This document shows positions 48,413 through 56,838 of a stretch of DNA of 64,000 nt, piece after piece. Source of the stretch: Schumannella luteola (GTDB lineage Bacteria; Actinomycetota; Actinomycetes; Actinomycetales; Microbacteriaceae); assembly GCF_013408685.1 (NCBI RefSeq), contig NZ_JACBZY010000001.1, positions 2,480,001 through 2,544,000 of the forward strand. Reading direction: 5' to 3'. The position numbers and the translations under genes were made by a program. Position 1 is the first letter of the stretch, and the number at the start of each line of letters is the position of its first letter. The notes beneath the pieces are model-generated. The model searched no databases. It saw only the letters and a program-made list of their open reading frames with translations, and had not been told where the DNA came from.

Positions 48413-48994
48413 TCAGCCGAGCGCGGCGGCGGCGGAGTCGATGAAGGTGCTCGCATCGGCGGCTTCGTAGAAGTCGACCGACGTCGCCACGATCCAGGCG
48501 TCGCCGGCGAAGGCGGTGCCGGTCGTGCCGCTCCAGTAGCCGCTGCCGGCGCCGAACGCGGTGGTGGTGGGGCCCGCCGCGGCCTTCAGCTGCTCGATCT
48601 TGTCGGCGGGGTAGCGCGCCGCCGACAGATAGATGACATGGCCGGTGGTGGTCTGCTGCCACGCGCATGCGACGCCGCCGTCGGCCTGCGCCTGCGCGGC
48701 CGCGCTGCCCGCGGGGATCGACGGCTTGGTGAGCAGCACGTAGTTCGGGTTGAAGTCGTAGACGGTCTGCGCCGAGACGAGCTTGCTGCACGAGACGTCG
48801 ACCGGGGTGGCCGTCGGCGAGACCGAGGGCGACGGCGAGCCGGACGGCGACGACGAGGCGGAGGGAGACGCACTCCGGCTCGTGGTCGGCTTCGGGCTCG
48901 CATCCGAGTCGCCCGCCGGCGTGCAGGCGGCGAGGAGCAGGAGCGCGGCGCCGGCGGAGGCGGCGAGGGCGGCGGTGCGGAGGGAACGGCTCAC
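48413..48994 (-). CDS. Secreted lipoprotein of unknown function
   Basis: 193 aa. A signal peptide (LRTAALAASAGAALLLLAAC) with lipobox LLAAC gives a lipidated C24; a Ser/Pro/Thr-rich linker of about 45 residues follows, then a globular domain of about 120 residues with two further cysteines (VSCSKLVSAQTVYDF; GVACAWQQTTTGHVIYLSAA), probably a disulfide pair. The domain resembles the DUF3558-like lipoproteins of Actinobacteria only in general design. The GTG at 48994 lies 6 bases after CAGGAT. It faces pdxH and has its back to argS. Confidence 0.8.
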   Translation of the reverse strand: MSRSLRTAALAASAGAALLLLAACTPAGDSDASPKPTTSRSASPSASSSPSGSPSPSVSPTATPVDVSCSKLVSAQTVYDFNPNYVLLTKPSIPAGSAAAQAQADGGVACAWQQTTTGHVIYLSAARYPADKIEQLKAAAGPTTTAFGAGSGYWSGTTGTAFAGDAWIVATSVDFYEAADASTFIDSAAAALG

Positions 48995-49097
48995 GCGCTC
49001 ATCCTGCCGCGACGGCGACCGGGGCGGGGGAGCGCGCGCGGCGTGTGACGCAGTCGGCGCGCACGGCGGTCGTCGTCATGCTCGCCGTGCACGCGAA

Positions 49098-49103
49098 TAG
49101 ACT
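49098..49103 (+). promoter_or_regulatory. -10 hexamer of leaderless argS
   Basis: TAGACT, 8 bases before the GTG at 49112; no ribosome-binding site. Confidence 0.55.
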
Positions 49104-49111
49104 CGACCCCC

Positions 49112-50770
49112 GTGAATCCCGCCGAGCTCTCCGCCGCCATCTTCCAGGTCGTCTCCGCTGCCGCCGAGCGACGCGGGGCCGAGGCTCCGGCGCTGGACGG
49201 CATCGTGCTGGAGCGCCCGCGCAACCGCGACCACGGCGACTGGGCGACGAACGTGGCGATGCGCCTGGCGAAGCCGTGGGGCGTCGCGCCGCGCGAGCTG
49301 GCGCAGGAGATCGCCGACGGCGTCGCGGCCATCGATGGGGTCGCCTCGGTGGAGGTCGCCGGTCCCGGCTTCCTCAACATCCGCCTCGACGCCGCCGCCG
49401 CAGGCGCACTCGCGCTGACGATCGTCGAGCAAGGCGCCGCCTACGGCCACAACGACTCGGCCGCCGGGCAGACGATCAACCTCGAATTCGTGTCGGCCAA
49501 CCCGACGGGTCCGCTGCACATCGGCCACACCCGCTGGGCGGCGCTGGGGGATGCGCTGGCGCGCCTGCTCAAGGCGAGCGGCGCCGAGCTGGTGAGCGAG
49601 TTCTACATCAACGACGCCGGCGAGCAGATGGACCGCTTCGGCGCCTCGGTGCTCGCCGCGCTGCGCGGGCGTCCGACGCCGGAGAACGGCTACCCGGGCG
49701 CCTACGTCACCGATCTCGCCGCGCGCGTGCTCGAGGCCGAGCCGGGCATCGAGGACCTGTCGGATGACGAGGCGCAGCCGCGCGTGCGCGAGCTCGCCTA
49801 CCAGCTGCAGCTCGCTGACATCACCGCCTCGCTCGCGCGCTTCAACGTGCACTTCGACGTCTGGTTCAGCGAGCGCGTGCTGCACGCCGCGGGGGAGGAC
49901 GGCACCCCGAGCCCGATCGACGGCGCCGTCGACCGCCTGCGCGCGCAGGGTCACGTCTACGACGCCGACGACGCGGTGTGGGTGCGCACGACCGACTTCG
50001 GCGACGACAAGGACCGCGTGATCCGTCGCGGCAACGGCGTCTACACCTACTTCGCCGCGGATGCCGCGTACTACCTGTCGAAGACCGACCGCGGCTTCGC
50101 GCACAAGATCTACCTGCTCGGAGCGGACCACCACGGCTACGTGCACCGTCTCAAGGCGATCGCCGGCGCGGCGGGCGACGACCCGAAGAAGAATGTCGAG
50201 GTGCTGATCGGGCAGCTCGTCAACATCAACGGGGCGAAGCTGTCGAAGCGCGCCGGCAACATCATCGAGCTCGACGACCTGCAGGCCTGGCTCGGCACCG
50301 ATGCGCTCCGCTACTCGCTCGCGCGCTACCCGGCCGACTCGCCGATCACGCTCGACCCCGAGATCCTGCAGCGCCGCACGAACGACAACCCGGTGTTCTA
50401 CGTGCAGTACGCGCACGCCCGCACCCAGGCGGTGGCCCGCAACGCGGCGCAGCTCGGCGTCGAGGCGACCGAGTTCGACGCGAGCCTGCTCACGCACGAG
50501 ACCGAGAGCGCGCTGCTCGGCGCCCTCGCCGACTTCCCGCGCGTCGTCGCGCAGGCCGCGGAGCTGCGCGAGCCGCACCGCGTCGCCCGCTACCTCGAGG
50601 AGCTCGCCGGCTCGTACCACCGCTGGTACGACAGCTGCCGCGTGACGCCGATGGGCGAGGAGCCGATCGAGACCGTGCACCGCACGCGCCTCCAGCTCAA
50701 TGCGGCGACCGGCCAGGTGCTGCGCAACGGACTCGAGCTGCTCGGAGTGAGCGCGCCCGAGCGCATGTGA
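49112..50770 (+). CDS. argS: Arginyl-tRNA synthetase
   Basis: 552 aa class I synthetase. The N-terminal Add-1 domain includes DHGDWATNVAMRLAKPWG, the HIGH signature is SANPTGPLHIGHTRWAALG, the KMSKS-like loop is GAKLSKRAGNIIEL, and the C-terminal DALRP anticodon domain has YVQYAHARTQAVARN and LEELAGSYHRWYDSCRV. Length is normal. The reaction charges tRNA-Arg with arginine. It heads a plus-strand run with a DUF2993 gene, lysA, hom, thrC and thrB; argS-lysA linkage is a classic actinobacterial arrangement thought to coordinate lysine and arginine supply. Confidence 0.96.
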   Translation: MNPAELSAAIFQVVSAAAERRGAEAPALDGIVLERPRNRDHGDWATNVAMRLAKPWGVAPRELAQEIADGVAAIDGVASVEVAGPGFLNIRLDAAAAGALALTIVEQGAAYGHNDSAAGQTINLEFVSANPTGPLHIGHTRWAALGDALARLLKASGAELVSEFYINDAGEQMDRFGASVLAALRGRPTPENGYPGAYVTDLAARVLEAEPGIEDLSDDEAQPRVRELAYQLQLADITASLARFNVHFDVWFSERVLHAAGEDGTPSPIDGAVDRLRAQGHVYDADDAVWVRTTDFGDDKDRVIRRGNGVYTYFAADAAYYLSKTDRGFAHKIYLLGADHHGYVHRLKAIAGAAGDDPKKNVEVLIGQLVNINGAKLSKRAGNIIELDDLQAWLGTDALRYSLARYPADSPITLDPEILQRRTNDNPVFYVQYAHARTQAVARNAAQLGVEATEFDASLLTHETESALLGALADFPRVVAQAAELREPHRVARYLEELAGSYHRWYDSCRVTPMGEEPIETVHRTRLQLNAATGQVLRNGLELLGVSAPERM

Positions 50771-50825
50771 CGACCGCGCCCGCGGCCGCCGTTGCGCGGC
50801 CCGGACGATCGAGGAGAGGATCCGC

Positions 50826-51692
50826 ATGACCGACCCCGCCGACCGTCCCGCGGGCGCGCCTGCCGATGACGGCGCACCGACCCCGTCCGCCCCGGCCGTG
50901 TCCTCCCCGAGCCTCGAGCCGTCGACGCCCCCGCGTGCGCGCCGTCGCGGCCGCCGCATCCTCATCGGAGTGATCGCCGCGATCGTGGTGGTGCTGGTCG
51001 CGCTCGTGATCGTCGCCGAGACCGCGGGGCGCTCGATCGCGGCCGGTGTCGTGCGCGAGAAGGTCGTCGCCGCGCTCGACCAGGATCCGGATTCGCGCGT
51101 CGACGTCGACCTCGGCGGCGGCTCGCTCGTGCTGCAGGCGCTCAGCGGGCAGGTCGACCGGGTGACGGTCGATCTGCCCGACGCGAAGGTCGCCGCGGTC
51201 ACCGGGCCCCTGCACCTGGAGGCGAGCGGCGTGCCGATCCGCGGCGGCGGCACGGCCGACCGGGTGGCGGCGACCTTCACGGTCGACAGCGAGCAGGCGG
51301 CCGGGTTCTCGGACTACTTCCGCAGCGCCGGGTTCGACTCGGTGACCTTCGCGGGCGATCGCGCGCGGCTGGGCACCTCGCTGTCGCTGCTCGGCCAGCG
51401 CATCCCCGTGTCGGTGGATGTCGGTGTGGGCGCCGCGGGCGGGGCGCTCGTGTTCACGCCGACCACGGTCGACATCGCGGGCAGCTCGATCGATCTGGCC
51501 GACGTCGCCGACAGCCCTTTCGGCGGAGCGCTGGCGAAGTACATCGGGCCGAAGACCTACTGCGTGAACGAGCAGCTGCCGAACGGCATCGGCCTGCAGA
51601 GCGCGGTGATGAAGGGCGGCGACGTCACCCTGCGCTTCGGCGGGCGTGACGTCGCGCTGGCCGGCGGATCGGCGAAGGGCGCCTGCTCCTGA
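50826..51692 (+). CDS. DUF2993 (LmeA-like) membrane-anchored lipid-binding protein
   Basis: 288 aa. About 40 Pro/Ala/Ser-rich cytosolic residues, a basic stop (RARRRGRRI), one membrane helix (LIGVIAAIVVVLVALVIVAE), then an extracytoplasmic domain of beta strands with an LPS-binding-protein/BPI-like DUF2993 pattern (GGGSLVLQALSGQVDRVTVD, VTGPLHLEASGVPI). Mycobacterial LmeA is a phospholipid-binding periplasmic protein needed for lipomannan maturation, so a role in envelope glycolipid traffic is plausible. GAGGAGAGG precedes the ATG at 50826. It sits between argS and lysA, 55 bases after the former. Confidence 0.82.
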   Translation: MTDPADRPAGAPADDGAPTPSAPAVSSPSLEPSTPPRARRRGRRILIGVIAAIVVVLVALVIVAETAGRSIAAGVVREKVVAALDQDPDSRVDVDLGGGSLVLQALSGQVDRVTVDLPDAKVAAVTGPLHLEASGVPIRGGGTADRVAATFTVDSEQAAGFSDYFRSAGFDSVTFAGDRARLGTSLSLLGQRIPVSVDVGVGAAGGALVFTPTTVDIAGSSIDLADVADSPFGGALAKYIGPKTYCVNEQLPNGIGLQSAVMKGGDVTLRFGGRDVALAGGSAKGACS

Positions 51693-51798
51693 GCCGAGTG
51701 CGTCCCGTTCGCGCCGCGCGTCCGACGGCCCGGCGCGTCGGCGTCGCCGCCCGATCGCGGTGAACGCCGGGTGGCGCGGGGGAGGCCGCCGCGTTCGC

Positions 51799-51804
51799 TA
51801 GCAT
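51799..51804 (+). promoter_or_regulatory. -10 hexamer of lysA
   Basis: TAGCAT, giving a leader of about 65 bases that contains a GGCTT/AAGCC stem. The leader is far too short for a lysine riboswitch. Confidence 0.45.
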
Positions 51805-51875
51805 GGACGCGGCTTCAGGGACCAAGCCGGGTCCGCTCGCCTCGAACCGATCCTGACCCGACCGCGAGGCCCTGC

Positions 51876-53327
51876 GTGACTGTGAACCCGCTCGCCCCGG
51901 AGTGGCTCGCCCACCCCGTCGATGCGAACGAGCTGCCCAACTCGATCTGGCCGTCGAGCGCGATGCGCGACGCAGCGGGCCGGCTCCACGTCGGCGGCGT
52001 CGCCGCGACCGAGCTCGCCGCCCAGCACGGAACCCCGCTCTACGTCGTCGACGAGACGGATGCGCGGGCACGCGCCGCTCGCATCCGATCCGCCTTCGAC
52101 AGCGCGTTCGAGAAGATCGGCACGACCGTCGGCGTCTACTACGCGGGGAAGGCCTTCCTCAGCGCCGCCGTCGCGCGCTGGATGGTCGAGGAGGGGCTGC
52201 GCATCGACGTGTGCAGCGGCGGCGAGTTCGCCGTCGCCCTCGCGGCGGGCGTCGAGCCGGCTCGCGTCGGGTTCCATGGCAACAACAAGAGCCTCGCCGA
52301 GATCGACCTCGCGGTCGGTCGGGGCGTGGGCGCGCTCGTTCTCGACAGCGTCGTCGAGATCGGCCGTGTCGCCGAGGCGGCCCGCCGCCACGGCAGCGTG
52401 CAGGCGGTGCGCCTGCGCATCAACAGCGGCGTGCACGCCAGCACCCACGAGTACCTGGCGACCTCGCGCGAGGATCAGAAGTTCGGCATCCCGATCGCGG
52501 ACGCCGCGGCGGCGGTCGAGCTGATCCGCGCACACGAGAGCCTCGAGTTCCTCGGCCTGCATTCGCACATCGGCTCGCAGATCTTCGAGTCGTCGGGTTT
52601 CGGCGAAGCGGCACGGCGGCTGCTCGCTCTGCACGCCGAGCTCTCCGTCGTCGCGCCCGTCCCCGAGCTCAACATCGGCGGCGGCTTCGGCATCGCCTAC
52701 ACGACCGCCGACGAGGTCACCCCGATCGAGACCATCGCCGACGAGCTCGCCGCGGTCGTCGCCGCGGAGAGCGCGCGCCTCGGCATCCCGGTGCCGCGCA
52801 TCGCGATCGAGCCCGGCCGCTCGATCATCGGCCCGGCCGGCGTGACCCTCTACGAGGTCGGCACGATCAAGGACGTGCGCGTCGGCGACGGCGAGGATGC
52901 GGCGGTGCGCCGCTACGTCAGCGTCGACGGCGGCATGAGCGACAACGCCCGACCCTCGCTCTACGGCGCCGACTACTCCGTCCGTCTCGCGGGCCGCGCC
53001 TCGACCGCCGAGCCCGCGCTCGTGCGCCTCGCCGGCAAGCACTGCGAGTCGGGCGACATCGTCGTGCAGGCCGACTACCTGCCCGGCGACGTGACCGCCG
53101 GCGACCTCGTCGCCGTGCCCGCGACCGGCGCCTACTGCTGGTCGCTCGCCAGCAACTACAACCACCTCGGCCGCCCCGCCGTCGTCGCCGTGCGCGACGG
53201 CAGCGCGCGGGTGATCGTGCGCGGCGAGAGCATCGACGACGTGTTGGCGCGCGATGTCGACGCGAGTCCGGTCGAGCTCTCCGCCACCCCCTCAGCCGCC
53301 CCTTCGACGACAGAGAAGATCGCGTGA
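51876..53327 (+). CDS. lysA: Diaminopimelate decarboxylase
   Basis: 483 aa PLP barrel enzyme for the last step of lysine synthesis. Key residues: the Schiff-base Lys in GVYYAGKAFLS, EEGLRIDVCSGGEFAVALAA, GFHGNNKS, LHSHIGSQIFE, the phosphate loop LNIGGGFGIAY, EPGRSIIGPAGVTLYEVG and the catalytic Cys in GKHCESGDIV. The start is the GTG at 51876 with GAGG 6 bases upstream; an in-frame GTG two codons further in is possible. The stop overlaps hom by 4 bases. Confidence 0.95.
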   Translation: MTVNPLAPEWLAHPVDANELPNSIWPSSAMRDAAGRLHVGGVAATELAAQHGTPLYVVDETDARARAARIRSAFDSAFEKIGTTVGVYYAGKAFLSAAVARWMVEEGLRIDVCSGGEFAVALAAGVEPARVGFHGNNKSLAEIDLAVGRGVGALVLDSVVEIGRVAEAARRHGSVQAVRLRINSGVHASTHEYLATSREDQKFGIPIADAAAAVELIRAHESLEFLGLHSHIGSQIFESSGFGEAARRLLALHAELSVVAPVPELNIGGGFGIAYTTADEVTPIETIADELAAVVAAESARLGIPVPRIAIEPGRSIIGPAGVTLYEVGTIKDVRVGDGEDAAVRRYVSVDGGMSDNARPSLYGADYSVRLAGRASTAEPALVRLAGKHCESGDIVVQADYLPGDVTAGDLVAVPATGAYCWSLASNYNHLGRPAVVAVRDGSARVIVRGESIDDVLARDVDASPVELSATPSAAPSTTEKIA

Positions 53328-54646
53328 TCGAATACCGCAACCTCCGCATCGCCCTCCTCGGGGCCGGCTCCGTCGGCTCCCAGGTGGCAGCCCTCCTGCT
53401 CGAGCACGGCGACGAGCTCGCCCAGCGCGTCGGCGCGGGCCTCGAGCTCGTGGGCGTCGCAGTGCGCGACCCGGAGAAGCATCGCGACTCCGACATCCCC
53501 TTCGAGCTGTTCACGACCGATGCCGAGTCACTCATCGTCGGCGCCGACATCGTCGTCGAGGTCATGGGCGGTCTCTCGCCGGCGCGTGAGCTCATCACCC
53601 TCGCGATGACGAGCGGCGCGGATGTCGTCACCGCCAACAAGGCGCTGCTCGCCACCCACGGCCCCGAGCTGTTCGAGCTCGCCGAGCAGCTCGGCGCCCA
53701 GCTCTACTACGAGGCCTCGGTCGCCGCGGCGATCCCGATCATCCGCCCGCTGCGCGAGAGCCTCGCGGGCGACCGCATCGAGCGCATCTACGGCATCGTC
53801 AACGGCTCGACCAACTACATCCTCGACCGCATGGACGCCGACGACCTCGCCGCCGAGGACGCGCAGCAGATCGCGCTCGAGCTCGGCTACCTCGAGGCCG
53901 ACCCGACGCTCGACGTCGAGGGCTACGACGCCGCGCAGAAGGCCGCGATCCTCGCGAGCCTCGCCTTCCACACCACGGTGCCGCTCGAGTCGGTGCACCG
54001 CGAGGGCATCACGAACGTCACGCGCGAGCAGGTGCGCTCGGCCCGCGAGGCCGGCTTCGTCGTCAAGCTGCTCGCCGTCTGCGAGCGCCTCGTCGACCCG
54101 ACCTCGGGGGAGGAGGGCGTGAGCGTGCGCGTGCACCCGGCGCTCGTTCCCCGCACGCATCCGCTCGGCGCGGTGCACGGCGGCAACAACGCCGTGTTCC
54201 TCGAGGCAGCGGCCGCCGGCCCGCTCATGTTCTACGGTGCGGGCGCCGGCGGGCTGCAGACCGCCTCGGCGGTGCTCGGCGACGTCGTCTCGGCGGCGCG
54301 CCGCCACGTGCTCGGCGGCCCGGGCGTCGCCGAGTCGACGCACGCGAACCTGCCCGTGCTGCCGATCGCGCACGTCGTCACCCGCTACCAGGTGACCCTG
54401 CGGGTGATCGACGAGCCCGGTGTGCTCGCCCACGTCGCGGGTGTCTTCAGCCGCCACGACGTCTCGGTCGAGACCGTGCAGCAGTCGCCGTTCTCCGGTG
54501 GCACGGAGCCCGGGTCCGCCACCGCTACCCTGGTGATCGTGACCCACACGGCCACCGAGGCGGCGCTGACCGCCACGGTCGCCGAGCTGACGGCCAGCGA
54601 TGCCGTCACCGAGGTCGCCAGCGTGCTCCGAGTCGAAGGAATCTAG
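53324..54646 (+). CDS. hom: Homoserine dehydrogenase
   Basis: 440 aa. NAD(P)-binding ALLGAGSVGSQVAALLLEHG at residues 9-28, VVTANKALLATHG, the catalytic core YEASVAAAIPIIRPLRESLA, IYGIVNGSTNYILDRM and LGYLEADPTLDVEGYDAAQK, and a C-terminal ACT domain (LRVIDEPGVLAHVAGVFSRH) for threonine feedback. The start is a GTGA overlap (53324-53327) with lysA. It makes homoserine, the branch metabolite used by thrB/thrC here and by metX elsewhere in the window. Confidence 0.96.
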   Translation: MIEYRNLRIALLGAGSVGSQVAALLLEHGDELAQRVGAGLELVGVAVRDPEKHRDSDIPFELFTTDAESLIVGADIVVEVMGGLSPARELITLAMTSGADVVTANKALLATHGPELFELAEQLGAQLYYEASVAAAIPIIRPLRESLAGDRIERIYGIVNGSTNYILDRMDADDLAAEDAQQIALELGYLEADPTLDVEGYDAAQKAAILASLAFHTTVPLESVHREGITNVTREQVRSAREAGFVVKLLAVCERLVDPTSGEEGVSVRVHPALVPRTHPLGAVHGGNNAVFLEAAAAGPLMFYGAGAGGLQTASAVLGDVVSAARRHVLGGPGVAESTHANLPVLPIAHVVTRYQVTLRVIDEPGVLAHVAGVFSRHDVSVETVQQSPFSGGTEPGSATATLVIVTHTATEAALTATVAELTASDAVTEVASVLRVEGI

Positions 54647-54649
54647 TTC

Positions 54650-55735
54650 ATGGCCCACCAGTGGCGCGGAGTCGTCCGCGAATACGCCGACCGTCTCGAC
54701 GTCAGCGACTCGACCCCGATCATCTCGCTCGGCGAGGGCGGAACGCCGCTCATCCCGGCGCCGGCGCTGAGCGCCCGCACCGGCGCCCGCGTCTGGGTCA
54801 AGTTCGAGGGCATGAACCCGACCGGCTCCTTCAAGGACCGCGGCATGACGATGGCCGTCACGAAGGCCGTCGAAGCCGGCGCGAAGGCGATCATCTGCGC
54901 CTCGACCGGCAACACCTCCGCGTCGGCCGCCGCCTACGCGGCGCACGCGGGCATCACCGCCGCCGTGCTCGTGCCCGAGGGCAAGATCTCGATGGGCAAG
55001 ATGAGCCAGGCCGTCGCGCACGGCGCCTCGATCCTGCAGCTGCGCGGCAACTTCGACGACTGCCTCGACATCGCCCGCGACCTCGCCGCCAACTACCCGG
55101 TGCACCTGGTCAACTCGGTCAACAACGACCGCATCGAGGGCCAGAAGACGGCCGCATTCGAGGTCGTCGAGGTGCTCGGGGATGCCCCCGACTTCCACTT
55201 CGTGCCCGTCGGCAACGCCGGCAACTACACCGCCTACCACCGCGGCTACGGCGAGGAGCTCGCCCGCGGCGCCGCCGGACGCAAGCCCCGCATGTTCGGC
55301 TTCCAGGCCGAGGGCAGCGCGCCCATCGTGCGCGGCGAGGTCGTGCGCGACCCCGAGACGATCGCCAGCGCGATCCGCATCGGCAACCCCGCCTCGTGGG
55401 AGCTCGCCCTCGCCGCCCGCGACGACAGCGACGGCTACTTCGGCTCGATCAGCGACGCCGACATCCTCGCCGCCCACCGCATCCTCTCCTCCGAGGTCGG
55501 AATCTTCGTCGAGCCGGCGTCGGCGATCAGCGTCGCGGGTCTGCTCGAGCGCAGCGCCGCCGGAGCGATCCCGAAGGACGCGACCGTCGTGCTGACGGTG
55601 ACCGGCCACGGCCTCAAGGACCCGCAGTGGGCCCTGCGCGCCGCCGACGGCGGGGAGGTCTCGCCGACCGTCGTCGACGTCGACCTCGCGGATGTGGCGG
55701 GCCAGCTCGGCCTCGCCGCGAACGCCCCGGCATGA
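54650..55735 (+). CDS. thrC: Threonine synthase
   Basis: 361 aa PLP enzyme, the short actinobacterial form. The Schiff-base Lys is in NPTGSFKDRGMTMAVTKA, CASTGNTSASAAAYAAHAG binds substrate, and the phosphate loop is PVGNAGNYTAYHRGYGE. It converts O-phosphohomoserine to threonine. Only 3 bases separate it from hom; its stop overlaps thrB by 4 bases, completing hom-thrC-thrB. Confidence 0.96.
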   Translation: MAHQWRGVVREYADRLDVSDSTPIISLGEGGTPLIPAPALSARTGARVWVKFEGMNPTGSFKDRGMTMAVTKAVEAGAKAIICASTGNTSASAAAYAAHAGITAAVLVPEGKISMGKMSQAVAHGASILQLRGNFDDCLDIARDLAANYPVHLVNSVNNDRIEGQKTAAFEVVEVLGDAPDFHFVPVGNAGNYTAYHRGYGEELARGAAGRKPRMFGFQAEGSAPIVRGEVVRDPETIASAIRIGNPASWELALAARDDSDGYFGSISDADILAAHRILSSEVGIFVEPASAISVAGLLERSAAGAIPKDATVVLTVTGHGLKDPQWALRAADGGEVSPTVVDVDLADVAGQLGLAANAPA

Positions 55736-56670
55736 GCATCGTCGGCCGCGCCGTCGCGGTGAAGACGCCGGCGACCACCGCGAACCTCGGCCCCGGCTTC
55801 GACACCCTCGGCCTCGCCCTGTCGATCTACGACGAGCTCGAGGTCACCGCGGTGGCCGAGCCCGGCGTCATCGTCGAGGTGCACGGCGTCGGCGAGGGCG
55901 AGGTGCCCACCGACGAGACCAACCTCGTCGCGCGCTCGATCGCGCACGTCTTCGCCGACCAGGGGCAGACGCTGCCGGGTCTGCGACTCGTGGCGCGCAA
56001 CGGCATCCCGCATGGCCGCGGCATGGGCAGCTCCGGCGCCGCGATCGTCGCCGGCGTGATGGCCGCGAAGGGTCTGCTCGAGGGCGTCGTCGACCTCGAC
56101 TCGCGTACCCTGCTGCGTCTCGCGACCGAGCTCGAAGGCCACCCCGACAACGTCGCTCCGGCGCTGTTCGGCGGTCTCACGATCGCCTGGACCTCGGAGG
56201 ACGGCCCCGAGTTCAAGAAGCTCAGCGTGCACCGGGGCGTCTCGCCGCTCGTCGCCGTGCCCGAGCAGATCACCATGTCGACCGCGCTCGCGCGCAGCCT
56301 GCAGCCGCAGTCGGTGCCGCACCAGGACGCGATCTTCAACGTGTCCCGTTCGGCGCTGCTCATCGCCGCGCTCATCCAGAGCCCCGAGCTGCTGCACGCC
56401 GCCACCGAGGACCGTCTGCACCAGAGCTACCGCGCCAGCGCGATGCCCGAGACGGATGCTCTCATCCGCGTGCTGCGCGAGAACGGCCTCGCCGCGGTCG
56501 TCTCCGGGGCGGGTCCGTCGATCCTCGTGCTCGGCAGCGACCCCGCGCAGCGCCTCGTCGCCGCCGAGCTCATCGAGCGACACGCCAGCACGACCTGGCG
56601 TCCGCTCATGCTGGCCGTCGACTTCCGCGGTGCTACAGTGGGACCGCTTCCGGTCGCCGCAGTGGCCTAG
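55732..56670 (+). CDS. thrB: Homoserine kinase
   Basis: 312 aa GHMP kinase. TPATTANLGPGFDTLGLAL is the N-terminal motif 1, GIPHGRGMGSSGAAIVAGVM the ATP-binding motif 2 and VVSGAGPSILVLG motif 3. Start at the ATGA overlap with thrC (55732-55735). The last codons include a TACAGT hexamer (56634-56639), a possible promoter for rho inside the coding sequence. Confidence 0.95.
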   Translation: MSIVGRAVAVKTPATTANLGPGFDTLGLALSIYDELEVTAVAEPGVIVEVHGVGEGEVPTDETNLVARSIAHVFADQGQTLPGLRLVARNGIPHGRGMGSSGAAIVAGVMAAKGLLEGVVDLDSRTLLRLATELEGHPDNVAPALFGGLTIAWTSEDGPEFKKLSVHRGVSPLVAVPEQITMSTALARSLQPQSVPHQDAIFNVSRSALLIAALIQSPELLHAATEDRLHQSYRASAMPETDALIRVLRENGLAAVVSGAGPSILVLGSDPAQRLVAAELIERHASTTWRPLMLAVDFRGATVGPLPVAAVA

Positions 56671-56838
56671 CCCGCACGACCCGGAGCATTCACCCGGCAT
56701 TCGCCGAACGCGGTTCCGCACGATCCCGCCCTGAGCTCCCGCACGGAGCGGAGGAGAGCACTTCGGAGCCGCGGATCACCCGTGTGTCCCGTCCCCGAGC
56801 GTTTCTGTGCTCGGATCGAGAGAAGGAACCGCAATCCC
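56671..56838 (+). promoter_or_regulatory. rho leader region with hairpins
   Basis: 168 bases between thrB and rho. GCTCC-CGCAC-GGAGC (56735-56749) and CCGAGC-GTTTCTGT-GCTCGG (56795-56814) are two stem-loops, the second ending shortly before the ribosome-binding site GAAGGAA. TACAGT at 56634-56639 in the end of thrB would give a leader of about 200 bases, of the length seen in rho genes that control their own expression. Confidence 0.5.

Noticed and set aside
51693-51875. Lysine riboswitch upstream of lysA
   Set aside because: The transcribed leader from the TAGCAT hexamer is about 65 bases, whereas a lysine riboswitch needs some 170 or more, and no matching core is seen.
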